Shown: positions 24,534 through 32,272, numbered from the stretch's first letter. The stretch: DNA of 32,829 nt from Patescibacteria group bacterium (GCA_022705565.1 JAKJEF010000001.1:75748-108576); one strand, 5' to 3'. The notes: generated by a model from the sequence alone, not told the origin. Numbers and translations: made by a program.

Positions 24534-25907
24534 ATGGATTCGAAAGACCTAAAAATGCCGCCCCACGATTTGGACGCCGAGCAATCGGTTTTGGGGGCGA
24601 TCCTCATCGATAAAGAAGCTTTGGCGAACATCGCCGACGTCATCGACGGAAACGACTTCTACAAGAAAGCGAACGCCGACATTTATAAAGTCTGTTTCAA
24701 GCTTTGGGAAAAAGGAGAACCGATAGATATTTTGAGCGTCACCTCCGAACTCAAGAAAATGAACCTGCTCCAGGCCGTCGGCGGATCCGGCTATCTCGCC
24801 GAACTCGTCAATTCCGTTCCTTCGTCCGCCCACGTGAGCCACTACGCCAAGATCGTCAAAGAAAAAAAGATCCTCCGCGATTTGATCAACGCCTCCCAGG
24901 AAATCACGGAAAACGCATTGGCCAGTTCCGAGGACCTCGACATGCTTTTGGACAACGTCGAACAGAAAATATTTTCCATTTCCAAGTCTTCGGTCGCCAG
25001 GAATTTCGTGCCGATCAAAGACGAGCTCCGCGGAGCCTACGAACGCATCGCCGAACTCGAGCAGGGCGACGGAAAATTAAGGGGCGTCCCCACCGGATTT
25101 GTCGCCCTCGACAACATGCTCTCCGGACTCCAGAAATCCGACTTGATCATCGTCGGAGCCAGACCGTCTTTCGGGAAAAGCTCTTTCGCCCTCGACATCG
25201 GCCGCCACGTGGCGACCAAAGTCAACCTTCCGGTCGGAATCTTCACTCTCGAAATGTCGCGCGAACAGGTCGTCGACCGTCTGATCGCCTGCGAAGCCCG
25301 GGTCGATTTGTGGAAACTGCGCACCGGACGCATCGGCAAATCCGATCCGCAGGAATACGAAATGATCCAGGGAGCGCTAGACCGGCTTTCGAGAGCGCCC
25401 ATTTTCATCGAAGACACTCCGTCCCCCAATATCATCGAACTGCGGCGTATGGCCCGCCGTCTGCAGGCCGAAGCCAGAAACTTGAGTCTTATCATCGTCG
25501 ATTATCTCCAGTTGATCCAGCCGCGTAAAAACTATGACAGCGCCGTTCAGCAAGTGACCGAAGTCTCCCGCGGTCTCAAGGCTTTAGCCAGGGAACTGAA
25601 CGTGCCGGTCATGGCCGTTTCCCAGCTTTCGAGGGCGGTCGACCAGCGGGACAACAAAGCGCCCCGGCTTTCCGACCTCCGCGATTCCGGATCCATCGAA
25701 CAGGATGCCGACGTCGTCATTTTCATCAATCCGATCTGGCGTCAGAAAGATCCGCGCTCGATCGATCCGGGAGACGACGGCGAAACCGAAATCATCATCG
25801 CCAAGCACCGAAACGGTCCGATCGGCGTCGTCAAACTCCGATTCAACAAAAACCTGGTTTCTTTCGAGAACGTGGACATCATTCATGACAATCCCGGAAT
25901 TAATTAA
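24534..25907 (+). CDS. dnaB: Replicative DNA helicase DnaB
   Basis: DnaB is the hexameric helicase that unwinds DNA at the replication fork. The 457-aa protein has the N-terminal domain starting PPHDLDAEQSVLGAILID and Walker A GARPSFGKSS at residues 208-217. Walker B is LSLIIVDYLQLI, followed by VMAVSQLSRAVDQR and LRDSGSIEQDADVVIF with the arginine-finger region. No intein is present. The 3' end overlaps the recR start by 23 nt. Confidence 0.98.
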   Translation: MDSKDLKMPPHDLDAEQSVLGAILIDKEALANIADVIDGNDFYKKANADIYKVCFKLWEKGEPIDILSVTSELKKMNLLQAVGGSGYLAELVNSVPSSAHVSHYAKIVKEKKILRDLINASQEITENALASSEDLDMLLDNVEQKIFSISKSSVARNFVPIKDELRGAYERIAELEQGDGKLRGVPTGFVALDNMLSGLQKSDLIIVGARPSFGKSSFALDIGRHVATKVNLPVGIFTLEMSREQVVDRLIACEARVDLWKLRTGRIGKSDPQEYEMIQGALDRLSRAPIFIEDTPSPNIIELRRMARRLQAEARNLSLIIVDYLQLIQPRKNYDSAVQQVTEVSRGLKALARELNVPVMAVSQLSRAVDQRDNKAPRLSDLRDSGSIEQDADVVIFINPIWRQKDPRSIDPGDDGETEIIIAKHRNGPIGVVKLRFNKNLVSFENVDIIHDNPGIN

Positions 25908-26487
25908 ACGGTTCGTCGACGTTTTCGCCGAACTGCCGGGCATCGGCCCGAGGCAGGCCATCCGCTTGGCTTTTTATTTGATCAATCGCGGCAAAGGATT
26001 CAACGAACAGGTTTCCAGCGCCGTCGATTCTTTGAAAGAGATCACTCTCTGCAAGAACTGCTTCAATATCACCCGGAACCAAAGCGGACTCTGCGACATC
26101 TGCGAAAACCCCAAACGGGACAAGGCGATCATCGCCATTGTCGAGAAAGAAACCGATTTGATGTCCATGGAAAACACCAAGAAGTGGAACGGCGTCTATC
26201 TAATCCTCGGCGACCTCAAAAAAACCGGCGTCTTGGACGCCGGACAGAAAAACCGGATCGAGGTTCTGAAAGACCGGATCGTGAGAGACCTCGGCGGCCA
26301 AGCCAAGGAAATCATCATCGCTTTCAATCCCACGACCTACGGAGACATCAATAGCCAAATCGTCGGCAAAGAGCTCCGACCTTTGACGGAAAAAATCAGC
26401 CGCTTGGGCCGCGGCATTCCGACCGGAGGCGAAATCGAATTCGCCGACGAAGAAACCCTTTCCGCCGCCATCGAACGTCGAGACTGA
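25885..26487 (+). CDS. recR: Recombination protein RecR
   Basis: RecR works with RecF and RecO to load RecA on gaps. The 200-aa protein begins MTIPELIKRFVDVFAELPGI, then GPRQAIRLAFYL (helix-hairpin-helix) and a zinc finger CKNCFNITRNQSGLCDIC. A Toprim domain (AIVEKETDLMSMENTKKW to LGRGIPTGGEIEF) follows. The Toprim part departs from the usual pattern: the canonical GG..SPL.G..P loop reads LGDLKKTGVLDAGQKN, and NPT.EGE reads NPTTYGD. The start is chosen at the ATG inside the dnaB end, where family similarity begins. A terminator follows directly. Confidence 0.95.
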   Translation: MTIPELIKRFVDVFAELPGIGPRQAIRLAFYLINRGKGFNEQVSSAVDSLKEITLCKNCFNITRNQSGLCDICENPKRDKAIIAIVEKETDLMSMENTKKWNGVYLILGDLKKTGVLDAGQKNRIEVLKDRIVRDLGGQAKEIIIAFNPTTYGDINSQIVGKELRPLTEKISRLGRGIPTGGEIEFADEETLSAAIERRD

Positions 26488-26510
26488 AAATCCCCCTTTG
26501 GGGGATTTTT
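26487..26510. terminator. Bidirectional terminator between recR and rplU
   Basis: A stem TCCCCC/GGGGGA with loop TTT is flanked by A4 on the left and T5 on the right, so it terminates recR (plus) and rplU (minus). The recR stop codon overlaps its left flank. Confidence 0.9.
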
Positions 26511-26511
26511 A

Positions 26512-26811
26512 TCAAGCTATGACGACTTCGGTGAAGTGCTGGCGGTGTCCTTTGGTCTTCCGATAGCGGGTTTTGGAGTGATAGCGGAAAACAATTATCT
26601 TTTTGTCTCTCGCCTGCCGGGCCACTTTGGCTTTGACCGAAGCGCCGGAGATATAGGGCCGGCCGATTTCCACTTGGCCGTCCTTTTCCTGGAACAGAAC
26701 TTTATCGAAAACCACCTCTTGTCCGGGCTCGGCTTCCAATTTTTCTATCTTGATTTTGTCTCCGGAAGAAACAACGTATTGTTTTCCGCCGGTTTTGATG
26801 ACTGATAACAT
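26512..26811 (-). CDS. rplU: 50S ribosomal protein L21
   Basis: L21 binds 23S rRNA in the large subunit. The 99-aa protein starts MLSVIKTGGKQYVVSSGDKI and ends in the conserved FRYHSKTRYRKTKGHRQHFT. An upstream in-frame start would add 12 residues unlike L21, and it lies in the promoter. rpmA, the usual partner, is not next to it here. The predicted transcript begins 1 nt before the ATG. Confidence 0.97.
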   Translation of the reverse strand: MLSVIKTGGKQYVVSSGDKIKIEKLEAEPGQEVVFDKVLFQEKDGQVEIGRPYISGASVKAKVARQARDKKIIVFRYHSKTRYRKTKGHRQHFTEVVIA

Positions 26812-26818
26812 AGGCCAA

Positions 26819-26847
26819 ATACTACCAGAAATAGACCACCGACGCAA
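26819..26847 (-). promoter_or_regulatory. rplU promoter, TTGCGT-17-TGG-TAGTAT
   Basis: TAGTAT (26819-26824) preceded by TGG, with TTGCGT (26842-26847) at 17 nt, predicts a start at 26812, next to the ATG at 26811. It overlaps the end of the upstream membrane-protein gene. Confidence 0.5.
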
Positions 26848-27154
26848 CCTTTATCAAAGTCAGAATGGCGACCACAAGGCCGGTCATGGCCAAAAACCAG
26901 GAAATCAGCCTTTCTTTCCTGAAGACGACGAAAGACAGCCAGGAGTTCATGAGCACGACGACAAATCCGACGCCGATGATTTCCGCGGTCGTGGTTTTGT
27001 CTCCGATGATGCCGGTCGAAACCACGAAATTGCCGGCTGGGCCGAGAATGTTGACGATGGCGGCGACAAAGATAATTCCCATGGCCGCCATATCGACGTA
27101 AGCCACCGACCGGAACAATTTCCAATCGCGCGAGAGCAAAGCTTTCAGATTCAT
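26822..27154 (-). CDS. Small polytopic membrane protein, unknown
   Basis: The 110-aa protein begins MNLKALLSRDWKLFRSVAYV and has about three to four hydrophobic segments: MAAMGIIFVAAIVNILG, TAEIIGVGFVVVLMNSWLSF and LISWFLAMTGLVVAILTLIK. I do not recognise the family. An alternative start at 27202 would add 16 residues and overlap the previous gene by 16 nt. The chosen ATG is preferred because an extended -10-like TGTTAAACA sits just upstream, though that match is weak. Confidence 0.6.
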   Translation of the reverse strand: MNLKALLSRDWKLFRSVAYVDMAAMGIIFVAAIVNILGPAGNFVVSTGIIGDKTTTAEIIGVGFVVVLMNSWLSFVVFRKERLISWFLAMTGLVVAILTLIKVASVVYFW

Positions 27155-27186
27155 GGTTTTCTGTTTAACAGCAAAATTCGAAGATT

Positions 27187-29505
27187 TCAATATTGCGGCC
27201 ATTTGCCTTCCCGGAACAGGGTAAAAGCTTTTACAACTTCTCCGAATAATTTCTCAAGCCCTTTAAATGATTCTGGTTGCGGTCTCGTCTCCTCTATTCC
27301 GGCTCCGAAGACTCTGACCGTCGCCTCTTTGGTATCGGAATCAAGATAACATTGTTCCGGCTCCAGAGTATCGCTATTCCGGCAGATGAGATTATAATCA
27401 GTGGTTTTCTGGGGAGAAACCCGATAAGAGTCCCCGCTCGGAAGAGAACTCGTAAAATTGACTCCATTGCCTCGAAGAGTACAGAATTTGTCGGTCGGAG
27501 AACCAAGCTCCTCAAAACGGGAAACCCATCTCAAGGTGGAATACTTGCGCCCAATAACTTCGTTGGCGGTATAGAGTATATCCACCGGATTGGCGAAAAA
27601 TTCAGGAATGGTCGGTCTGGAAACCACTCTCACCTCGGTTTTTCTGGATCTCGAGGCGGTATAAGTGGAATATCCGCGATGAGTTTCTCCCGGGCACATT
27701 CGAGAACAAGTCTCTCCGCTACCGCAGCGTCTGCAAACCGATCCTTCGCATTCGCAGGGGTAATCAGGATCGGTCACGTCTTCATAACATCTGTAACTAA
27801 GGTCGCACGTCAGGCCGTATTCGGAACGCCAATTCGGGCTGACAATATCCGATCCATCGGCCGAAGCGACTGTCCAATCTCCGCAAATATCTTTACAAGT
27901 AATTTGGATACTGTTTCTATCGAGAGTTTCTCCAGGGCCGCAAGACAAATTACTTGTCTCGGTTTCCCATTCTATCTCCGTAGAACTTCCTTCGGTCATG
28001 CACTGGTTAGAGGAAAGGGTAAGATTAAGTCCGGTTCCTTGGTCTCCCGGCATAGGAGAACAAGTGGAGCCGCCGCCGGAAGAAGCTCCGCAAGCCTGAG
28101 CGCAAGAAGTGGGGGTCGTATAACAGGCTTTTCCTTGGGCTGTCTCGCAATCACTTAAGGAAGCGTAGTTTCCGCTTGAACAAGAGCCGTTCGGATTGCA
28201 CCAGGAATAAGTAGTTACACTGGAACAGTTTAATCCGCAATCTTCTTCTGTATAACATTCGGAGCCAACCTCTTCTTTGCAAGCCTCTTTACTAAGAAAA
28301 GCTTTTTGGCTTTGGACGCAATTGTGAGCCAAAGGAGAACAATAATAGAATCTTCCAGGCTCAATGGGAGTTTGTTCTCCGGAAGCACAGGAAGAAGAAC
28401 AGATTTCGTAGACGGGATCTCTTTTCTCGAAGCAATAAAGACCTCCTTCGCCGTCGACGCAGTCGTTATAGCTCGTATAGTTTTTACATTTGACCGAGAC
28501 CGGACAGTTATCTCTGCAGACATAAATGTCGTTGCAAAGATAGTCGCATTCTTCTTTGGTAAGATCGTCTCTTAAGATTCCGCTATTCAAATAAGTGGAA
28601 GCGAGAGTCGGAGAAATACCGAGTGCTTCAAGAGTACCGTATTCACAAGGAGAGTTACAATCAGGATGGTAGCAAAAGTTCTCGACTGGAACGGGATTAC
28701 ATATACTTTGGCACTCACTCGGATCGATAACAGCTCCGGAGTTCCATTTCATGTTGCTTCCGGCCGGACAAACTCCTTCGGGTGGAGGGTAGTTATCGTT
28801 TGTTTCTCCGTAATACGGAACCGAAGAAACAGGATTATTGGTTTGGTTGTTACAGCAGCATTTGTAGAAGTTGCCTGATCCGATATCGCAGGAGCCCGCC
28901 CAGAGTCCGACATTATTAGCTAAGCATTGGTTGGAGGAGTTCTGGTTGGTACATTTGTCGGCCAGGGAGTAGAGACGACGGTCGATACGATATCGATAAT
29001 CATTACGGAATATTCCTGATCTTGGAAGTATTTCTTCTCTACATCTTACAATTTGATATTTACCCCAAGGTTGCAGATTATCTGTTCCGGCTATATGCAA
29101 ATCTCTCCCTGCTTGTCCGCAAGACATTCCAGAACAACCGCCAGTGCTATTTACACTGTATGAAGTGACACAGGTACTATATGGTTCCGGATTGCAACAA
29201 GATAATGGCAGAGAATCATCTAATCCCGGCTTACAGCCTTCTTCTTGCCATCGTTCATATTTTCCTTGTATCCAAACTTCATCTTTCGCGGATTTAATAA
29301 TACTTCCCGAAGGAATATACGTAGGTTCAACTTCTGATGGAGCGACACATTCATCACCAGCGCAAATTTGTCCGTTTATACATTGAAAATAGCTATCCGG
29401 AGGATAATCACCCTCAAAGCATTGAACAAACTGCGCTTGAATTGTTTTTGGGTTTAATAATAAGCACCCGACTATCAAAATCGCGAAAAAGAAAATCTTT
29501 TTCAT
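27187..29505 (-). CDS. Large secreted cysteine-rich surface protein
   Basis: The function is unknown. The protein is 772 aa, with a clear signal peptide MKKIFFFAILIVGCLLL ending near TIQAQ. The mature part carries about 60 cysteines by my count, often in CC, CCC or CxxxC groups, over its first 610 residues. This implies many disulphides in an extracellular setting. The C-terminal part has two Ig-like stretches (LNLTLSSNQCMTEGSSTEIE and the segment from LYTANEVIGRKYSTLRWVS to TTDYNLICRN), a style seen in Patescibacteria surface proteins. No LPXTG or C-terminal anchor is evident. The start is the ATG right after its promoter, not the in-frame ATG 27 nt upstream. Confidence 0.8.
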   Translation of the reverse strand: MKKIFFFAILIVGCLLLNPKTIQAQFVQCFEGDYPPDSYFQCINGQICAGDECVAPSEVEPTYIPSGSIIKSAKDEVWIQGKYERWQEEGCKPGLDDSLPLSCCNPEPYSTCVTSYSVNSTGGCSGMSCGQAGRDLHIAGTDNLQPWGKYQIVRCREEILPRSGIFRNDYRYRIDRRLYSLADKCTNQNSSNQCLANNVGLWAGSCDIGSGNFYKCCCNNQTNNPVSSVPYYGETNDNYPPPEGVCPAGSNMKWNSGAVIDPSECQSICNPVPVENFCYHPDCNSPCEYGTLEALGISPTLASTYLNSGILRDDLTKEECDYLCNDIYVCRDNCPVSVKCKNYTSYNDCVDGEGGLYCFEKRDPVYEICSSSCASGEQTPIEPGRFYYCSPLAHNCVQSQKAFLSKEACKEEVGSECYTEEDCGLNCSSVTTYSWCNPNGSCSSGNYASLSDCETAQGKACYTTPTSCAQACGASSGGGSTCSPMPGDQGTGLNLTLSSNQCMTEGSSTEIEWETETSNLSCGPGETLDRNSIQITCKDICGDWTVASADGSDIVSPNWRSEYGLTCDLSYRCYEDVTDPDYPCECEGSVCRRCGSGETCSRMCPGETHRGYSTYTASRSRKTEVRVVSRPTIPEFFANPVDILYTANEVIGRKYSTLRWVSRFEELGSPTDKFCTLRGNGVNFTSSLPSGDSYRVSPQKTTDYNLICRNSDTLEPEQCYLDSDTKEATVRVFGAGIEETRPQPESFKGLEKLFGEVVKAFTLFREGKWPQY

Positions 29506-29512
29506 TGAATTG

Positions 29513-29521
29513 ATTATATCA
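29513..29521 (-). promoter_or_regulatory. Promoter of the cysteine-rich protein gene, TGATATAAT
   Basis: A consensus extended -10 (TATAAT at 29513-29518 with TGA before it) predicts a start at 29506, 1 nt before the ATG. No -35 is visible. It lies just downstream of a terminator, so the gene is transcribed separately from its upstream neighbour. Confidence 0.75.
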
Positions 29522-29528
29522 TAGACAA

Positions 29529-29564
29529 ACAAAAACCCCGCCCATCTATAAGATGTAAGCGGGG
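29529..29564 (-). terminator. Terminator of the Pro-rich membrane-anchored protein gene
   Basis: Stem CCCCGC/GCGGGG (29559-29564 with 29536-29541) with an inner CATCT/AGATG hairpin is followed by TTTTTG on the minus strand. It begins directly after the TAG stop. Confidence 0.88.
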
Positions 29565-30215
29565 CTAGCGAAGGGCTTCGAGTATGGAGGCGACAAGCGG
29601 TTCAAGCGAATCGACATATTTCGAATATACTTGAACGATGATCACCAGGTTAATATCCTCTCCCCAGTCATTACGGAGTGGATAACTGTTCCTACTGATC
29701 ATTGTTCCAGCCGGAATCTCGGCGTATGGTTTCCCCCCTTCATCCGGATCAAAATGTGTTTCTCCGAGAGACTTCTCGATCTCTTGGGTTCGATCAACCC
29801 CAAGAAATCTAATTATCCCGATATCTGTATAGACCTCAAGACAATATTCGCCTATTGGCCGATCGACGGTATCGATATGACTTTCAAGCATCCGAACATC
29901 TGAAACGACCGTTATTTCAGTTCCTTCTGGAATCCTGCACAGGATATCAGTCATGAGAGCATGAAAGGGTCTATCTTCGGCTCTTTCTGCTTTCTTGCTG
30001 AAACTGACCGGACTAACCAGAGTTGGCTTTGTCGGCTCGATAGGCTTAACGGGTTCCGTTGGTGTCGGATTGATCGGGTCTACGGGTTCGCTTGGATCAG
30101 GTTCAATCGGAACTTCGGCAATCGGAGGGTTTGCTTCCGGAATCAGAGTTAAGGCCACGACTACCACCAAAAAGAAAAAACAGATACCTGCAACAATTCC
30201 TATTGCTCTACGCAC
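29565..30215 (-). CDS. Membrane-anchored protein with Pro-rich stalk, unknown
   Basis: The 216-aa protein has a short basic start, a membrane segment (GIVAGICFFFLVVVVALTLI) and a stalk of repeated EP/DP/TP units at about residues 26-66. A globular outer domain follows (CRIPEGTEITVVSDVRMLES, YCLEVYTDIGIIRFLGVDR, GTMISRNSYPLRNDWGEDIN) with two cysteines. I do not recognise the domain. The start is GTG at 30213-30215, because a perfect Shine-Dalgarno lies 9 nt upstream; the more distal TTG is inside that region. It has its own promoter and terminator, so it is monocistronic. Translation signals differ from all neighbours. Confidence 0.75.
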   Translation of the reverse strand: MRRAIGIVAGICFFFLVVVVALTLIPEANPPIAEVPIEPDPSEPVDPINPTPTEPVKPIEPTKPTLVSPVSFSKKAERAEDRPFHALMTDILCRIPEGTEITVVSDVRMLESHIDTVDRPIGEYCLEVYTDIGIIRFLGVDRTQEIEKSLGETHFDPDEGGKPYAEIPAGTMISRNSYPLRNDWGEDINLVIIVQVYSKYVDSLEPLVASILEALR

Positions 30216-30224
30216 CTTTTTTCG

Positions 30225-30233
30225 ACCTCCTTT
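30225..30233 (-). promoter_or_regulatory. Perfect Shine-Dalgarno AAAGGAGGT
   Basis: It lies 9 nt before the GTG of the Pro-rich anchored protein and fixes that start. It is the only strong Shine-Dalgarno I found in front of any gene in the window. Confidence 0.85.
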
Positions 30234-30254
30234 CAACGAGCTATTTGTGATTCA

Positions 30255-30284
30255 ATTACAACACAAAATAGCCTGTTCTGTCAA
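30255..30284 (-). promoter_or_regulatory. Promoter TTGACA-18-TGTAAT of the Pro-rich protein gene
   Basis: A perfect -35 (30279-30284), 18-nt spacer and TGTAAT (30255-30260) with an extended TG predict a start near 30248. The leader is about 33 nt and contains the Shine-Dalgarno. Confidence 0.75.
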
Positions 30285-30307
30285 AAAGGCTAAAAATGTA
30301 TAAATAC

Positions 30308-30838
30308 TTATCGCGCCGGGAAAAACTGCCTCGTCAAATCCGCGTCAGTCAAAGAATATCCTATTACCGCGTTATAGCGTTTGAAATCAACCAGGAAATT
30401 GTAGCCGTTGTCCGCGGATAAAGACTGAATCGTTCTTCCCAAGAAATCCCCTTTTTTCACATTGGCGGTATTTTGTTGGCCGGCGATTCTCATCAGATTC
30501 GCGAGAAAAACCGTAGCCACGCTTTGTTCGTCTAATGATCCCGAAGAATTGTTCTCCACGCTCCAAAGGCCGATTTCCCTTCCGTTCATGGTCGTTGTCC
30601 CGGAATATTTGAGAACGCCGTCGAAAGGCGCGTAAACTTTCGTCAGCGGCGGGATATTGGCGGTCATTCCGATAAATTGACCGTCAGAATAACTTTCTTC
30701 GACTGCATCGCAATAGGCCTGCGGCAGAATAACGCACGTTCCGGGCGTGCTCCTGCCGGAATCCCAAACGGAAAAACCGACCGCGGCGATTAAAACGACT
30801 ATTCCCAAAACAAAAAGAGAGATTTTTCTTTTATCCAT
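30308..30838 (-). CDS. Membrane-anchored protein with degenerate M23-like beta domain
   Basis: The 176-aa protein has an N-terminal anchor (ISLFVLGIVVLIAAVGFSVW). Its outer domain includes VYAPFDGVLKYSG and ANVKKGDFLGRTI, patterns typical of the beta-sheet fold shared by M23 peptidases and lipoyl-like domains. The metal ligands of an active M23 enzyme (HxxxD and HxH) are not visible, so it is probably a binding or scaffold protein rather than a peptidase. Two cysteines (CVILPQAYC) follow the anchor. The promoter predicts a transcript that starts exactly at the ATG. Confidence 0.65.
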   Translation of the reverse strand: MDKRKISLFVLGIVVLIAAVGFSVWDSGRSTPGTCVILPQAYCDAVEESYSDGQFIGMTANIPPLTKVYAPFDGVLKYSGTTTMNGREIGLWSVENNSSGSLDEQSVATVFLANLMRIAGQQNTANVKKGDFLGRTIQSLSADNGYNFLVDFKRYNAVIGYSLTDADLTRQFFPAR

Positions 30839-30844
30839 AAATTA

Positions 30845-30853
30845 ATTATAACA
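30845..30853 (-). promoter_or_regulatory. Promoter of the M23-like gene, TGTTATAAT
   Basis: A consensus extended -10 (TATAAT at 30845-30850, TG at 30852-30853). The predicted start is 30838, the A of the ATG. Confidence 0.75.
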
Positions 30854-30893
30854 TATTTATCCCGTCGTATAAGTATGCTTAGGTAAAGTTGAA

Positions 30894-32114
30894 TTATCTC
30901 CCGGATTTATACAAAGATTTTATCTCGTTCTCGGAAAGAGCTCGGCTATAAACACGAACTTCATCGAGTGATCCTTTAAAGAAGTTTTGCGTTCCCTTGA
31001 AACTGGCTGCTAGACAATTGTAAACACTGGTCATGTCTCCAGAGACAGCGACGGTGGTTTGCAAAACTCCGTTTTTATAAGAATGGATTGTATTTCCGTC
31101 TTTGACGGCTGTTATTAGTGTCCAATCGAACAACCTGCCCGTGTTAAAACGAATCGGCCATCTATTGGTTCCATTTTGAACCTCAAAAAGTAAATCCGAT
31201 GGCGTGGTCGCGGTACTGATATGCCAGCCCATGTATCCTGCCGTAAAGAAAGCATTGTTTTTTCCTATAACTTGATATAAGGCATCTTGAGTGCTTGTCA
31301 TCCACATCGATACCGTGGCGGACGTATGCATATTCAAATTATCATTGGCGCCAAAGTTCACCCAATCGTCAATTCCATCAAGATAAAGAGCATTCCCCAC
31401 CTTTCCCTCGACAAAGGCCATGCCCGAACCGTTCGCGTTCGAAGCCGTGCCGTTGTTCTGGAAAGCAGATTGGTCTTCGAGCCCGAGGGTCTGGCCGTTC
31501 ACGATCGATCCGGAGCCGTCGAAGGGCCAATAAGCGACGAGCCCGGACGGAAGATTCCACAGGGAAAGGTTGGTTCCCATTTCCATTCTCGCGGGATCGA
31601 TTCCTTTGTCTTTCAGGGCCGAAGATTTGAGATATCTCTCGGATTCGAGCAAGGCCGTGATCTCGTACGATCCGCCGGACATGTAAGTGTAGTAATAGGA
31701 AACGGAGTTTGCCGGATCGACCGGTAAAGTGGGTATGGGAGAACCTCCGGGAATGGAAGAGAAGTCGACCGGAATCCAGCCGGAACCGTTAATCTTTCTC
31801 AAGTTCGCTTCGGTGACGCAGGAATACTGGTAAGGAGCCGGAAGACCCGGCAAAGAATACGAAGAACAATTGACGTTATTGTCCGGAAGGGAAAGATAGA
31901 CGTAATTCTGATTGCCTCCGGGTTCGCCTCTCTGGGTGGTATAGATGAAGAGCATCTCGTTCAAGGATCTGAGGTCGGAAAGCCTCACCGAGTCCCGAGA
32001 TTCCGCGAGAAGTTCCGAGGGATTCAGGACAACGACGGTGGCCGCGGTCAAGGCGGCGAGGATGCCGATGACGACGAGAAGTTCGATAAGGGTGAAGGAC
32101 GGAGAAATCTTCAT
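30894..32114 (-). CDS. Type II/IV pseudopilin fused to a LamG-like domain
   Basis: The N-terminus MKISPSFTLIELLVVIGILAA is a class III signal and pilin helix with Glu at mature position 5; the cleavage site has Ser rather than the usual Gly before Phe. A pilin-like head (about residues 35-190, with YYYTYMSGGSYEITALLES) is followed by a LamG/concanavalin-type domain. That domain runs from GLVAYWPFDGSGSIVNG to SLDEVRVYSRALSENEIKSL. LamG domains often bind glycans or proteins, so this looks like an adhesive tip subunit of a pilus-like fibre. It is monocistronic with its own promoter. It shares a 77-bp identical block with the partial paralogue beyond the tRNA. Confidence 0.88.
   Translation of the reverse strand: MKISPSFTLIELLVVIGILAALTAATVVVLNPSELLAESRDSVRLSDLRSLNEMLFIYTTQRGEPGGNQNYVYLSLPDNNVNCSSYSLPGLPAPYQYSCVTEANLRKINGSGWIPVDFSSIPGGSPIPTLPVDPANSVSYYYTYMSGGSYEITALLESERYLKSSALKDKGIDPARMEMGTNLSLWNLPSGLVAYWPFDGSGSIVNGQTLGLEDQSAFQNNGTASNANGSGMAFVEGKVGNALYLDGIDDWVNFGANDNLNMHTSATVSMWMTSTQDALYQVIGKNNAFFTAGYMGWHISTATTPSDLLFEVQNGTNRWPIRFNTGRLFDWTLITAVKDGNTIHSYKNGVLQTTVAVSGDMTSVYNCLAASFKGTQNFFKGSLDEVRVYSRALSENEIKSLYKSGR
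31356..31432 (-). repeat. 77-bp direct repeat, copy 1, in the LamG domain
   Basis: This is base-for-base identical to 32753-32829. It encodes the GSGMAFVEGKVGNALYLDGI segment and the DDWV motif after it, at the front of the LamG domain. Copy 2 reaches the window edge, so the true repeat may be longer. Confidence 0.95.
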
Positions 32115-32129
32115 TGATTAATAGTCTAA

Positions 32130-32138
32130 ATTATAACA
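32130..32138 (-). promoter_or_regulatory. Promoter of the pseudopilin-LamG gene, TGTTATAAT
   Basis: A consensus extended -10 (TATAAT at 32130-32135, TG at 32137-32138). The predicted start near 32123 leaves about 9 nt before the ATG. It lies between the gene and tRNA-Glu. Confidence 0.7.
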
Positions 32139-32154
32139 GGCCACCAAGCAGATG

Positions 32155-32227
32155 CGCTCCCACCGGGAATCGAACCCGGGTTTTTAGGATGAGAACCTAA
32201 TGTCCTTGGCCACTAGACGATAGGAGC
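32155..32227 (-). tRNA. tRNA-Glu (anticodon CTC)
   Basis: Cloverleaf: acceptor GCTCCTA/TGGGAGC, D-stem GTCT/GGAC, anticodon stem TTAGG/CCTAA with loop TTCTCAT (CTC), T-arm CCGGG-TTCGATT-CCCGG. The discriminator is G, as expected for Glu, and no CCA is encoded. It sits between two pseudopilin-LamG paralogues. Confidence 0.95.
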
Positions 32228-32272
32228 AACGAATAAATACTGCCAAAAATTAGACAAAAAGTGAAGTTCGGA

